From Saprospiraceae bacterium (GTDB lineage: Bacteria; Bacteroidota; Bacteroidia; Chitinophagales; Saprospiraceae), in the NCBI GenBank assembly GCA_020627535.1, contig JAHDGU010000010.1, forward strand, positions 124,001 through 188,000: a stretch of DNA of 64,000 nucleotides, read 5' to 3'. Every line of letters starts with the position of its first letter. The first letter of the stretch is position 1. This document shows, in pieces, positions 1-9,434 of this stretch. The translations under genes were made by a program, and so were the position numbers. The notes below the pieces were generated by a model. The model was not told the origin of the DNA, did not search any database, and saw only the letters and a list, made by a program, of their open reading frames with translations.

Positions 1-2
1 AT

Positions 3-854
3 ACATTGAGCGCGAGGGGTATGTACTTCTGGGATTATGGCAATGCATTTCTCAAGGAGGCAGGGGAAGCAGAAGCAGATATCTGGAAGGTTCGCGGCAA
101 GGAGTTTAAATATCCCAGCTATGTCGAGGATATCATGGGTCCACTCTGCTTTGACTATGGATTTGGTCCCTATCGATGGGTATGCTGCTCAGGCACCGAA
201 AAAGATCTATATGAGACTGACAAAATCGCAGAGGAGGTTCTGCTCGGCTTGTATGAGATCGCTGACGAAGAGATCAAGCCGCAGCTCAGAGATAATATCA
301 AGTGGATTCAAAACGCCAGGATAGATATTCCGATCGTAGGGTCAAAAAGCAGGATACTCTATGCCGATGCCGTCGGGCGTGTAGAAATCGCTCTGGCCAT
401 GAATGCGGCAATTAGATCTGGGCGCATCAGTGCTCCCATTGTCTTGGGACGAGATCATCACGATGTCTCTGGCACTGATAGCCCCTACAGAGAGACTGCC
501 AACATCTATGATGGTTCGCGCTATACCGCGGATATGGCAGTACACAATGTCATCGGTGATAGCTTCAGAGGGGCGACGTGGGTAAGCCTACACAATGGCG
601 GCGGTGTCGGCTGGGGCGAAGTCATTAATGGCGGTTTTGGAATGTGTATCGACGGAACTGAGCAAGCAGATCAAAATATCAAAATGATGTTGTCATGGGA
701 TGTGAACAATGGGATCGCACGACGCAGCTGGGCCAGAAATCCACATGCTGTGACGACTGCAAAGCACGCAATGTCTCTGGATCCTCATCTGACAATCACA
801 ATCCCAGAGATGACAGATGAAAGCTTTCTTGACAATCTGCTTGATCAAAAATGA
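3..854 (+). CDS. hutU: Urocanate hydratase, C-terminal part (partial at window start)
   Basis: This is the C-terminal half, about 283 residues, of urocanase, which converts urocanate to imidazolone propionate in histidine degradation. The reading frame is open to the first base of the window, so the true start lies upstream; full-length members are about 550-670 residues. Visible family signatures are SARGMYFWDYGNAFL, FGFGPYRWVCCSG-like (here DYGFGPYRWVCCSG), and the C-terminal HNGGGVGWGEVINGG segment that belongs to the NAD+-binding fold. The cysteine-bearing GPYRWVC segment is conserved in the family and I infer it is the active-site cysteine region. The stop overlaps the next start as ATGA (851-854), so the small membrane protein downstream is likely co-translated. 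Identification is firm; only the N-terminal domain is missing from view. Confidence 0.96.
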   Translation, partial: TLSARGMYFWDYGNAFLKEAGEAEADIWKVRGKEFKYPSYVEDIMGPLCFDYGFGPYRWVCCSGTEKDLYETDKIAEEVLLGLYEIADEEIKPQLRDNIKWIQNARIDIPIVGSKSRILYADAVGRVEIALAMNAAIRSGRISAPIVLGRDHHDVSGTDSPYRETANIYDGSRYTADMAVHNVIGDSFRGATWVSLHNGGGVGWGEVINGGFGMCIDGTEQADQNIKMMLSWDVNNGIARRSWARNPHAVTTAKHAMSLDPHLTITIPEMTDESFLDNLLDQK

Positions 855-1237
855 GCTTGAGAGAAACTCGGCTCAAGCAACTCTTCAGGGCTCTCACAGG
901 ATTTGGCCTGGGTGCGGTGTGCCTGGGTGTCATTGCATTGATCCTAAAGGTCTTTCCCACGCACTATCGCGTATTTGCCTACAGTCTTGCATTTCTGCAG
1001 TTGGGGACATTTGCGTACTTGCGTATTCATCGACAGCTAATAGTGGACGGAAATAAGCTTGACGCTATCCTCAAGTGGAAGACTTCTGGTGGTGCGCTTT
1101 TTCTGACCGGAGTGGCCATCATGATCGCGGCCTTGTGCATCAACTTACATGCACTACTACAATTGGGTGCCGCTATGGCTCTCCAAGGGATGATCAGCTA
1201 CTGCCACGTCTTCCTGACAGAGTATCAAATGCACTGA
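851..1237 (+). CDS. Small four-helix membrane protein of unknown function
   Basis: I do not recognise a family. The 128-residue product has about four hydrophobic stretches, at roughly residues 15-35, 40-58, 78-97 and 100-118, with a charged linker (RIHRQLIVDGNKLD) after the second. There is no signal peptide beyond the first helix. The ATG overlaps the hutU stop as ATGA, so translation is probably coupled to urocanase. That says it is expressed with histidine catabolism but does not reveal the role. It could be a small integral inner-membrane accessory protein. No catalytic motif is visible. Confidence 0.75.
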   Translation: MSLRETRLKQLFRALTGFGLGAVCLGVIALILKVFPTHYRVFAYSLAFLQLGTFAYLRIHRQLIVDGNKLDAILKWKTSGGALFLTGVAIMIAALCINLHALLQLGAAMALQGMISYCHVFLTEYQMH

Positions 1238-1310
1238 GCTTGAGAAGAGATGTCTATATTCGAGACCTCGTACATCTTTGAGAGTCCAATAGGTGTATAC
1301 AGTCAATAAT

Positions 1311-4300
1311 ATGATGAGAGTAATCAGCATCTTGATCTTGTTTATTGCTTTATTGGGTAATGCAGTCTATGCCAGCTCTGAGCCGACATCAAGACCAGAT
1401 GAAAGACCAACAGCCCTGATCATGGGTGACTGGCAGACAGTCGCACAGGCTACTCAGCAGATCATTGAATGTGACACTTGCTTCCGAATCACCCAAGAAG
1501 CTGGTGGGCAGATCGGATGCGTCTGGGATCATACGGCGCGAGATCTCAACGATGGCATCGATCTCAGTTACACCATGAACTTTGGCGACATCAACAACAA
1601 TGGTGCTGATGGCATGACAATGGTCTTCTCAACAATCCCAGATCAGTGCGGTCAGTCTGGAGCCGGATTGGGAGCAGTCGGACTGGATAATGCAATCGTG
1701 TTTGAATTTGACACTTGGTCTAATGGTGCTGCCGAGGATGATCCCGGCTTGTGTCAAGATCACGTGGGCATGTGGATCAATGATGATATCAGTGATATGG
1801 AGTTTGGTCCAGAGTGTATTGGCAGCTTCCCATTTGATAATCTAGAAGATGGAGACTTCCATGAAATCGAGTTCACTTGGGATCCGGTCAGCATGGATTT
1901 TAGTCTGAGCATAGATGGCGATGTGGAGTTGACTGGCAATTTTGATTTTGAAGGATATCTCGGAAATACAGAGTTTTTTTTAGGTTTCACAGGTAGTACT
2001 GGTGGCGCATTTAATGAGCAGACCGTCTGTCCTGGGCTGCCAATAGCTCCACCGGAGCCACCAGTATTCGTGCTAAGTGACCCAGATGTCTGTGCAGGAG
2101 ATCAAGATGTGCTCTACACCGTGAGCGCAATGGGGCAAGATCTGGTCTGGACTGTACCACCGGGATCGAGTTTCACGGCATCTGACAGTAGCATTTTTGT
2201 AGATTTTGGCAACCAATCAGGACAGATATGTGCCTCTACGATGACCTGTGAACAGAGTGATCCTGTCTGCATAGACGTCACAGTCCACCCATTGCCAGAC
2301 GTCATGGCTGATGATCCGCCCCTAGTATGTGAAGACGAGTTTTTCATCGATGAGATCATCATCAATGGGCTAGATGGCACAGAAGATATCAGGTATTATG
2401 AGACTGAGCAAAATGCAATCGATGACATCAACAGATTTCTCAGTTTTCGCATCATAGAGTCGCAGACTATTTGGATCCGCGTCACATCAGCCCAAGGCTG
2501 CGTCAGTGTAATTTCAGCGACGGTGACCTTCGGCAATATCAATGGCCAGTACTTGCCCAGCCCTCCTGCCCCACTCTGTGCTGGAGACTCGATGGATCTC
2601 AGTGATATTCAATACTTCGATGACAATGGGAATGTCATCTCGAGTATCGAATGGTATGACACAGAATCAGATGCAGAGCTACAGATCAATGCCAGATCGA
2701 GCATTGTATCGGAGCCGGGAATCTACTGGGTGAGACTCGAGTCAGAAGCGGGATGTACTGATATACTCTTTGTAGAAATCACGGAGGTTGGCTTACCAGT
2801 GATAGAACTACAAGAAGACACTCTAGCTTGCAACAATCCCGCGTTGATCATCGGACATGATGGAGATCCATTCTGGTCCTACGTATGGACCGACAGTATG
2901 GACAATGTCATCTCTATGGATGATGTGGCTCAAGTCACCGAAGCAGGAATCTACTATGTCGAGATCATGGATGGCAATGGATGCAGATCTACAGATAGTG
3001 TCATGATCTTCCAGGATAGTGATGTCCCTAGCGTGTCAATCGCTGCAGATACACTGACTTGCTTATTTGCGGCAGGGCGATTTAGACTTGATACACTCAT
3101 TCCAGGTGCGAGCTATCAATGGGATGGACCTGATGACTTTGATTCTACCCGTGCAGAACCCATCTATATTGTTGGAGGTGACTATGATCTCACCATCACT
3201 GCGCCCAATGGCTGTACAGCCGTATCATCGATCCAAGTGGAAGTAGATACAAGTGTCAGTGAGACTTTGTATGCTTTGCCAGACACCTTGAGCTGCAGGA
3301 TAAGTGAAACCGTCCTACTAGCTGATACGATATACTCAGACCAGAGCTACACATGGACGGGTCCAGATGGGTATATCTCCACGTCCGGAGAGCCTGTAGT
3401 GAGTGCAGCTGGCAGATATATGTTGCGCATCATGGCGTCCAATGGCTGTCGCTATGACACCAGCGTCGTGGTGGAAATAGATACAATGACTCCTTCCCTG
3501 TCACTGAGTGTGGACACTCTCCGATGTGAGGATGACAGCCTACAAATCTCATCGATCAGTAATGCTAATGAGTGGGACTGGACAGGACCTGGTGGCTACA
3601 GTAGCATGGAGCAAGAACCATACATTTTTCAGGCAGGAGTCTACTTTGTAACTGCCACTGGAGCCAATGGATGTATGCGATTGGACTCTATAGAGGTGAT
3701 CGCGGATCAAGATATTCCGCAAGTGATAATTGAAGCTGATACGCTTACGTGCTTTGCTGATATTGCAGGCATCAGAGCCGTCACTGACATCGATGGCTAC
3801 GAATATTTATGGACTTGGCCAGACGGATTCACATCCATGGCTCAAAACATCTTCGTAGTAGATAGTGGTGTGTATCATTTGCGCGTCAGCGCTCCCAATG
3901 GCTGCCTACAGGAATATGAGATCTTCATGGAATCCGAACGAGATACGCCCGTCATCGAGACTAGTGTAGGGATCATTGATTGTAGGACGCCTTTCGGCGA
4001 AATGTCTGTGAGCGGAGACATCGACGACCTGGCTGATATCCAATGGATAAATCTGCAAGGCTTCATGAGTGACGAAGCGATGACGAGCTCGGATGAGTCA
4101 GGTAGATACTACGTGAGCTATACTGATCCGTCCAATGGCTGCACGGCAATAGACTCTGTAGACTTACTCGTAGATACTTTGCACCCTGTCATCACCCTGG
4201 GCAGAATCGACACTCTCACATGTGAGACTGATTCCGTCCGGCTATTGGCTGAGGTTCAACCAGGTGATGCTTTGCTCATGTGGATAGGGCCCGCGGGGTT

Positions 4301-5651
4301 TAATACTGATGAACTACAGCCATGGGCCAGCCTACCAGGAGAATATCGCATCATTGCGGCCTTGGCGAATGGATGTGACGCTCAAGCAATCCTCAATGTA
4401 GAAGCAGATGAGGACATTCCTATGGTGCGCTTGATCACTGATACTATCAGCTGCTCGATGCCCATCGCAGAACTTACTGCAGAAGGAGCGAGTCCGGACT
4501 GGGAGATTAGCTGGATCAGCGAAAATGATGTGATCAGACAAGGCAGCACCATAGAGACAGATGAAGCAGGTACGTACAATGTGGTCGTGAGCGATCCAAG
4601 CTCTGGTTGTGATCTAGAAACCTCTGTGACTGTAGCAGCTGATACACTTTCACCTAGCTTAGTCATCAGCTCAGATAGTCTTGGCTGCGCCGCAACCGAA
4701 GTCATATTAATAACCGAGACAGGAGCACAAGAGATTGAGTATCTGTGGTCTGGACCTAATCAATATAGCAGTATGGAAGCCTCACCCATTGCCAGTGAGG
4801 CAGGCATCTATCGCCTGATCATCACGGATCTGAGTAATGGATGTAGTACAACTGGTGAGCATGAACTCGTATCATCAGGCGATGCCATACAGGGTGTCAT
4901 ACTGGAGATCACAGACGCCCTATGCGGCGATGAACTCGGACAGATCAGGGTGATCGATGTCATAGGTGGCAATCCTTCTTATGACTTCAGCATAGAAGGT
5001 ACAGATCTACAAGGCTCAGCTGGCAGCTTTGACAGTCTTGTCGGTGGAGAGTATCGCTTGATCATCGAAGACGAACTTGGCTGCATGCTGATCAGAGATT
5101 TTTCGATCTTGGAAACTGCGGATATTTCTGTGGATGGCCCGACAGAGGTCAATCTAGATCTAGGCGATAGCCTGGAAGTAATATACTCTGTGAGCAATCT
5201 TTATGAGACCATAAGATGGTCTCCATCTCCGAGTAGCTGTGACACATGTTTGACATTCTTCTTTACCGATGCCGACCAAGGTCTTTACACACTAGAAGTG
5301 GTCGATAGCAACGGCTGTACAGACGATATTCAAGTCATTGTGAAAGTGAGCCGACCAAGGTTTTTTGTCGCCAATGTATTTACTCCGAGCAATGAGGATG
5401 GTGTCAACGATCGCTTTTTCATCCAAGGTCCAGAGGATGGAAATTATGTCTCAGATCTTCAAATCTATGATCGCTGGGGTAGTCTAGTATTTGAACACGA
5501 GAGCGCCCCGATCAATCGTCCAGAATATGGCTGGAATGGTGTGATCAAAACTGATCTAGCGCAGACCGCGGTTTATGTCTACTACTATGAGATCCGCGTA
5601 GGGGATGTCGTCATACAGCAGGGACAAGGAGATCTGACCTTGCTGAGATAG
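1311..5651 (+). CDS. Secreted lectin-like/Ig-repeat adhesin with gliding-motility (CHU_C) C-terminus
   Basis: This is a surface-exposed adhesin-type protein of about 1446 residues. A signal peptide (MMRVISILILFIALLGNAVYA) is followed at about residues 40-240 by an L-type lectin-like jelly roll, recognisable from NGADGMTMVFS and the VFEFDTWSNG motif. Nine tandem Ig-like units of about 78 residues run from nt 2800 to 4880, each opening with a DTLxC motif, holding a W[TS]GPDG-like centre and ending GxYxLxVTxxNGC. A SprB-like module (GGNPSYDFSIEG ... GEYRLIIEDELGC) comes next. The last 90 residues (NVFTPSNEDGVNDRF, IYDRWGSLVFE, GWNG) are the gliding-motility-associated domain that acts as a type B type IX secretion signal. 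ATG 1311 is preferred to an in-frame GTG at 1293 because it sits directly before the signal peptide. Ligand unknown. Confidence 0.88.
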   Translation: MMRVISILILFIALLGNAVYASSEPTSRPDERPTALIMGDWQTVAQATQQIIECDTCFRITQEAGGQIGCVWDHTARDLNDGIDLSYTMNFGDINNNGADGMTMVFSTIPDQCGQSGAGLGAVGLDNAIVFEFDTWSNGAAEDDPGLCQDHVGMWINDDISDMEFGPECIGSFPFDNLEDGDFHEIEFTWDPVSMDFSLSIDGDVELTGNFDFEGYLGNTEFFLGFTGSTGGAFNEQTVCPGLPIAPPEPPVFVLSDPDVCAGDQDVLYTVSAMGQDLVWTVPPGSSFTASDSSIFVDFGNQSGQICASTMTCEQSDPVCIDVTVHPLPDVMADDPPLVCEDEFFIDEIIINGLDGTEDIRYYETEQNAIDDINRFLSFRIIESQTIWIRVTSAQGCVSVISATVTFGNINGQYLPSPPAPLCAGDSMDLSDIQYFDDNGNVISSIEWYDTESDAELQINARSSIVSEPGIYWVRLESEAGCTDILFVEITEVGLPVIELQEDTLACNNPALIIGHDGDPFWSYVWTDSMDNVISMDDVAQVTEAGIYYVEIMDGNGCRSTDSVMIFQDSDVPSVSIAADTLTCLFAAGRFRLDTLIPGASYQWDGPDDFDSTRAEPIYIVGGDYDLTITAPNGCTAVSSIQVEVDTSVSETLYALPDTLSCRISETVLLADTIYSDQSYTWTGPDGYISTSGEPVVSAAGRYMLRIMASNGCRYDTSVVVEIDTMTPSLSLSVDTLRCEDDSLQISSISNANEWDWTGPGGYSSMEQEPYIFQAGVYFVTATGANGCMRLDSIEVIADQDIPQVIIEADTLTCFADIAGIRAVTDIDGYEYLWTWPDGFTSMAQNIFVVDSGVYHLRVSAPNGCLQEYEIFMESERDTPVIETSVGIIDCRTPFGEMSVSGDIDDLADIQWINLQGFMSDEAMTSSDESGRYYVSYTDPSNGCTAIDSVDLLVDTLHPVITLGRIDTLTCETDSVRLLAEVQPGDALLMWIGPAGFNTDELQPWASLPGEYRIIAALANGCDAQAILNVEADEDIPMVRLITDTISCSMPIAELTAEGASPDWEISWISENDVIRQGSTIETDEAGTYNVVVSDPSSGCDLETSVTVAADTLSPSLVISSDSLGCAATEVILITETGAQEIEYLWSGPNQYSSMEASPIASEAGIYRLIITDLSNGCSTTGEHELVSSGDAIQGVILEITDALCGDELGQIRVIDVIGGNPSYDFSIEGTDLQGSAGSFDSLVGGEYRLIIEDELGCMLIRDFSILETADISVDGPTEVNLDLGDSLEVIYSVSNLYETIRWSPSPSSCDTCLTFFFTDADQGLYTLEVVDSNGCTDDIQVIVKVSRPRFFVANVFTPSNEDGVNDRFFIQGPEDGNYVSDLQIYDRWGSLVFEHESAPINRPEYGWNGVIKTDLAQTAVYVYYYEIRVGDVVIQQGQGDLTLLR

Positions 5652-5652
5652 T

Positions 5653-6069
5653 CTACTTGGTAGTCTCCTGATCTGGCATATCAATGAAGACTTGGTCCAC
5701 AGGCTCCCACAGCTCTATTTTGTTCCCTTCATTGTCCAAGATGTGGACAAACTTGCCGTAGTCATAGCTCTCGATCTCATCGACGATCGTCACGCCTGAT
5801 TCTCGGAGTTGCTCAACGAGCCCTTCGATATCATCAACTCTGTAGTTGATCATAAACTCCTTCTGAGACGGATCAAAGTATCTTGTATCTTCTTTGAAAG
5901 TACTCCACTGGAGATAGCCAATCTTATCCGGACGTGCTCCTTGTCGAAACTCGAAAAGCGATCCATAATCATTGGTCTTGAGGCCAAGATGATCTCTATA
6001 CCAATCGCGTGTCGCATCTGGGTCCTTGCACTTAAAAAAGATGCCTCCTATACCTGTGACTTTTGCCAT
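5653..6069 (-). CDS. VOC (glyoxalase/bleomycin-resistance fold) family protein
   Basis: A 138-residue single-domain vicinal-oxygen-chelate protein with paired beta-alpha-beta-beta-beta modules. The first module starts GGIFFKCKDPDATRDWYRDH, and the second ends in FVHILDNEGNKIELWEP, whose final glutamate is the usual metal ligand of the fold. The substrate cannot be assigned: VOC proteins include glyoxalases, dioxygenases and drug-binding proteins, and this short FKCKDP type is common as a general metabolic or stress protein in Bacteroidota. It is convergent with the adhesin gene, with only one base between the two stops, and has no signal peptide, so it is cytoplasmic. Confidence 0.88.
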   Translation of the reverse strand: MAKVTGIGGIFFKCKDPDATRDWYRDHLGLKTNDYGSLFEFRQGARPDKIGYLQWSTFKEDTRYFDPSQKEFMINYRVDDIEGLVEQLRESGVTIVDEIESYDYGKFVHILDNEGNKIELWEPVDQVFIDMPDQETTK

Positions 6070-6103
6070 ATCAAAATTTTTGCACTTTGTGGAGAACCGA
6101 AAA

Positions 6104-6136
6104 TAAAAAAAGGCAGAATCACAATTGACTCTGCCT
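6104..6136 (-). terminator. Rho-independent terminator downstream of the YceI gene
   Basis: On the minus strand the arm at 6136-6127 pairs over 10 bp (one G-U) with 6120-6111 around a six-base loop. It is followed by a run of T residues (6110-6105, then A and more T). It lies about 30 bases after the YceI-like gene's stop and so ends that transcript before the VOC gene. Confidence 0.75.
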
Positions 6137-6164
6137 CCTAGAAATGTTTCTTTTGTGGCTTATC

Positions 6165-6812
6165 TTACGCGCCAGTCAGCTCTATTCTTAGTTGCATATC
6201 GTCGCTGATCGCTTTGTCCTTGAGAGCACCAAACTTACCAGAACCATACTGGATACCCCACTCCGTGCGGTCTATCGAGAATTCTGGAGTTTTGGCACTG
6301 AATCCGCCATCCGTGGATACCGTAGCTGGGATCGTCACGCTTTTGGTCTTGTCTAGCATGGTAAGATTCCCTGTAATCTGGTGAGTGATTCCGCTCTCAG
6401 AATTTTCCACCTTGCGGCTATCTACGATTTCAAAAGTGGCCTTGGGAAATGCCTCTACATTGAAAAAATCAGCATTCATCAAGTGACCTTCTAGATCAGA
6501 CTTGCCATCTCCAGTAAGGTCAGTCACAGTGAGTGAGGACATATCAATGACGAACTTACCAGCAACGATATTCCCATCCTTCACAGACAGTACACCATCG
6601 CTGAGCTTCAGTGTGCCAGTGTGCTTGCCTGTAAGTTTTGACCCTGTCCAGTGAATAACACTGTTGGCAGCATCTACATTGATGGCCGTGGAGGCAGAAG
6701 AGGCAGTCGCAGCTTCTTGAGCTTCACCAGTTTCTACCTTGTTTTCCGCTTTGTTACATGCGACTAGGCTCAGCGCAATAGCCAAGCCAAAAAGAAATTT
6801 TACGTGTTTCAT
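6165..6812 (-). CDS. YceI-family lipocalin-like lipoprotein
   Basis: The YceI family binds isoprenoid-type lipids in a lipocalin-like barrel in the periplasm. The start at 6812 gives a clean lipoprotein signal (MKHVKFLFGLAIALSLVAC, cleavage before the Cys); a longer reading from 6887 would add 25 hydrophilic residues that make no sense before a signal peptide. After an Ala/Ser/Glu-rich linker the barrel begins at VIHWTGSKLTGKHTGTLKLS and runs to the end, with the typical LEGHLMNADFFNVEAFPKA and FSIDRTEWGIQYGSG segments. Mature length is about 195 residues, normal for the family. It lies 71 bases after the ThuA-like gene on the same strand, so it may share its transcript. A terminator follows. 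Confidence 0.9.
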   Translation of the reverse strand: MKHVKFLFGLAIALSLVACNKAENKVETGEAQEAATASSASTAINVDAANSVIHWTGSKLTGKHTGTLKLSDGVLSVKDGNIVAGKFVIDMSSLTVTDLTGDGKSDLEGHLMNADFFNVEAFPKATFEIVDSRKVENSESGITHQITGNLTMLDKTKSVTIPATVSTDGGFSAKTPEFSIDRTEWGIQYGSGKFGALKDKAISDDMQLRIELTGA

Positions 6813-6883
6813 AGTTGAATTGTGTGTGATTGTGTATTTACTAGGCACTACAATGGTAGTGGTCCTCATTTGTTCATGGATTA

Positions 6884-7606
6884 TCACTGGGTAACATACT
6901 TGACACCTCCTATAATGTGTCGCATAAAATCCTCATCGTCATAACTCTCCCTGGTGTGGCCCATACCTGTGTACCATGACTTGCCGCCGTCATACTCCTT
7001 GTACCAGGCGATAGGATGATTTATTCCCATGGTGCCTCCTTGATAAGTACTCTCATCGAGATTGATCAGTACATTGAGCTCAGGGGCAAATGATCTGAAA
7101 TTGTACCACTCATCAGTCCTCACCCAAGGATCACTGAGATGAGCTGTGGATACGTGGTCAGGATCAATCTGATCGAGACTTGCCTCATGCAATCCCGGAG
7201 GATGATCCGCAAAATACGCTCCGACTAGACCATTGTACCATGGCCAATCGTACTCTGTATCGGTCGCACTATGAATACCGGCAAAGCCGCCGCCAGACTG
7301 TATATATTTCTTGAAAGCCTCCTGCTCCGTATCTGAAAATACGTCACCTGTAGTGCATAGAAATATCACAGCATCAAACTGTCGCAAATAATCAAGTCGA
7401 AAGAGCTCGGAATCCTCTGTATGCTCAGATTCAAAACCATTGATTTTTAGGCTCCGTGCTATTTTCGCGGAAGCGTGCTCAATACAGTCATGTCGATAGC
7501 CAGTAGTCTTACTAAAGATAAGGATCTTGCTCCCTTGCTTCTTTCCTTGTGACACATCACAAGAGAGGCTCATCAATAATGCAAGAAAGACATGGAAATA
7601 CTTCAT
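6884..7606 (-). CDS. ThuA-like domain lipoprotein
   Basis: A 240-residue protein of the ThuA-like fold, related to class I glutamine amidotransferases. Its members are often linked to sugar or trehalose metabolism, but enzymatic activity is unproven for most. The N-terminus (MKYFHVFLALLMSLSC) is a lipoprotein signal with Cys at about residue 16. Family signatures are ILIFSKTTGYRHDCIEH at the start of the fold, FDAVIFLCTTGDVFSD, GGGFAGIHSATDTEYDWPWY and the C-terminal HPIAWYKEYDGGKSWYTGMGH. The nucleophile-elbow Cys of true amidotransferases is replaced by the GGFAGIHS loop, as is usual here. It sits 34 bases downstream of the AspT-like transporter gene and is probably in its operon. Confidence 0.9.
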   Translation of the reverse strand: MKYFHVFLALLMSLSCDVSQGKKQGSKILIFSKTTGYRHDCIEHASAKIARSLKINGFESEHTEDSELFRLDYLRQFDAVIFLCTTGDVFSDTEQEAFKKYIQSGGGFAGIHSATDTEYDWPWYNGLVGAYFADHPPGLHEASLDQIDPDHVSTAHLSDPWVRTDEWYNFRSFAPELNVLINLDESTYQGGTMGINHPIAWYKEYDGGKSWYTGMGHTRESYDDEDFMRHIIGGVKYVTQ

Positions 7607-7640
7607 CTGACCATCGTTGATCTATACGTGAAGATAAGGC

Positions 7641-9275
7641 TCACAGACTGCTAAGGACCAAAAAGAGCACCTGTGCAATGATAATCTTCATGATCAGCGC
7701 AATCGGAAAAACCATGGTAAATCCATAATCAACTACTCTACTCTTGGCACGATTGCGGGCAAAATCCAAGATCGCAGGCTGATTGCTCACCATGCCCATG
7801 AGAAATGAAAATGGAATCTTCAATAACTTGTAACCAACGAGAAGTGTAAAAAAGGCTGTGGCAAGGCTCACAACTGCACCACCAATAAAGATTTCGAGAC
7901 CACTCGAAGTAATACTCTCTACAAATGCGTTTCCACTCTTGACCCCAACTGCAGAGAGCAAAAAAATCAGTCCTATCTGCTCCAAAGTGACATTTGCACC
8001 GTAAGGCAAAGTCCAGACGATCGGGCCCGTACGCCTCAGCGTGCCTAGCAATAACCCAACGATCAGTGGACCGCCTGCGAAGCCAAATTTGAAGCTAAAT
8101 TCGCCGCCAAGAGGAATCGGAATCGCTCCTATCAATAGTCCGAGTCCGATCCCAAGACCGAAAGAAAAAAGATTGACTTTGCTAGATTGATAGTAACTAT
8201 CACCGAAGTAGGAAGAGAGAGCTTTGAGATCCTTGCGACTTGCAATAAATCGGATTCTATCTCCGAGCTCAAGGACCATATTGGGTCGAGCTAGGAGGTC
8301 TGTGTCACCTCTACGGATACGAGTAATCACGGCAGAAAACTTCTCACTCAGATTGAGAGAAGCAAGTGTGCGCCCAGCAAGATGCGCATTGGAGACAAAG
8401 ATGCGACGGACATCAAAGTCTTGTCGATCATAGGCCAATGGAGACTTAATGATCTGGCCCAAGACGCTCTCGACGGCCTCGATCTCGTCATTGCTCCCGA
8501 CCACCATAATCTGATCACCTTTCCTGAAGTGAAGATCCCAGTGCGATAGAGCTGGTTTGCCATTAAGCGGCAGATATCGACCAAAGTTGACATTCCATTT
8601 GTGTTTTTTCTGTAGGTCTCTCAAGCTTGCTCCTAGCGCTGAGTCCTTGGTAATTTCCAGGGTACGACTTGTAAGATCAGTACCTATCGGGTAGTCACTG
8701 GCAAGTGCCTTCTTCTCAGCGTCATAGTCGATCTTGAAGACTTTCTCCATCACGATAATCATGATGATCGCGGCCATAACACCCATAGGATATGAGTAGG
8801 TATATCCGAGAGCGACATCTGAGATCAGGTCTCCTGCACCACTGAGATTGCTTGTACTGAGAGACTCGATCACACCAGCCATTGCAGCCGTATTGGTACT
8901 GCTACCAGCATACATACCAGCAATATTGGCGGCCGATAGATCACAGATGAAGAAAATAGCGGTAGCGATCAGACCTGTGAGCACAAGCATAGAGATGATA
9001 AAAATGAAGTCTCTGACTCCATTTTTCTTGTAGGAATTGAAAAACGCAGGTCCAGACCTCAGTCCTATGGAATAGACAAAGATGGATAAGCCAAGCAGGA
9101 AAATGATATCTGGTATCGTGTAGGCCGGATTGAGTGCACCAAACGCCAAGCCGGTGAAGAGCACCGCAGCCACACCGAGGCTCCCACCACGGATCTTGAT
9201 GCTCCCAATCAAGTAGCCCAGAGAGGCTACAATAAAGAGTAAGAGTATGGGATTCGATTCTAGGATCGCGTTCAT
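7641..9275 (-). CDS. AspT/YidE/YbjL-type transporter with two RCK-C domains
   Basis: This is a 544-residue inner-membrane transporter. Hydrophobic helices fill residues 1-185 and 370-544, and the soluble middle (about 195-365) has two TrkA-C (RCK-C) modules, seen as GASLRDLQKKHKWNVNFGRY / KGDQIMVVGSNDEI and LAGRTLASLNLSEK / ELGDRIRFIAS. This TM-RCK-RCK-TM layout is that of the aspartate:alanine exchanger superfamily with the duplicated YidE/YbjL domain. The re-entrant FAGGPLIVGLLLG and VSNQPAILDFA motifs near the second membrane half fit. The substrate is unknown; characterised members exchange amino or dicarboxylic acids. A -7-like box (9280-9287) lies almost on the start codon. Confidence 0.88.
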   Translation of the reverse strand: MNAILESNPILLLFIVASLGYLIGSIKIRGGSLGVAAVLFTGLAFGALNPAYTIPDIIFLLGLSIFVYSIGLRSGPAFFNSYKKNGVRDFIFIISMLVLTGLIATAIFFICDLSAANIAGMYAGSSTNTAAMAGVIESLSTSNLSGAGDLISDVALGYTYSYPMGVMAAIIMIIVMEKVFKIDYDAEKKALASDYPIGTDLTSRTLEITKDSALGASLRDLQKKHKWNVNFGRYLPLNGKPALSHWDLHFRKGDQIMVVGSNDEIEAVESVLGQIIKSPLAYDRQDFDVRRIFVSNAHLAGRTLASLNLSEKFSAVITRIRRGDTDLLARPNMVLELGDRIRFIASRKDLKALSSYFGDSYYQSSKVNLFSFGLGIGLGLLIGAIPIPLGGEFSFKFGFAGGPLIVGLLLGTLRRTGPIVWTLPYGANVTLEQIGLIFLLSAVGVKSGNAFVESITSSGLEIFIGGAVVSLATAFFTLLVGYKLLKIPFSFLMGMVSNQPAILDFARNRAKSRVVDYGFTMVFPIALIMKIIIAQVLFLVLSSL

Positions 9276-9279
9276 GGCA

Positions 9280-9287
9280 CAAAGGTC
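9280..9287 (-). promoter_or_regulatory. Candidate -7 box of the AspT-like transporter
   Basis: Minus-strand GACCTTTG matches the Bacteroidota -7 consensus TAnnTTTG except at the first base. It ends four bases before the ATG, so transcription would begin at or next to the start codon. No convincing -33 TTTG is seen at the usual 19-21 base spacing. Confidence 0.3.
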
Positions 9288-9434
9288 GATAAATCTCCAA
9301 GCCTAAGTCTCTTCACCTCCGTCTATTATAGCAGATGACGAATCAACTAGTAATATCAACAATTCACCAGAAAAGCCTACCACCTCAAAAGATCTTGCCC
9401 AAGATTTACAATCAAATCCAAATAAATAAAACAC

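Noticed and set aside
4382-4705. A 107-codon minus-strand frame inside the adhesin
   Set aside because: Serine/leucine-rich antisense of the Ig repeats, with no start context.
2800-4880. CRISPR-like or DNA-level tandem repeat
   Set aside because: The repeats are at protein level (about 78 residues) with diverged DNA and lie in one intact gene; there are no spacers of fixed length.
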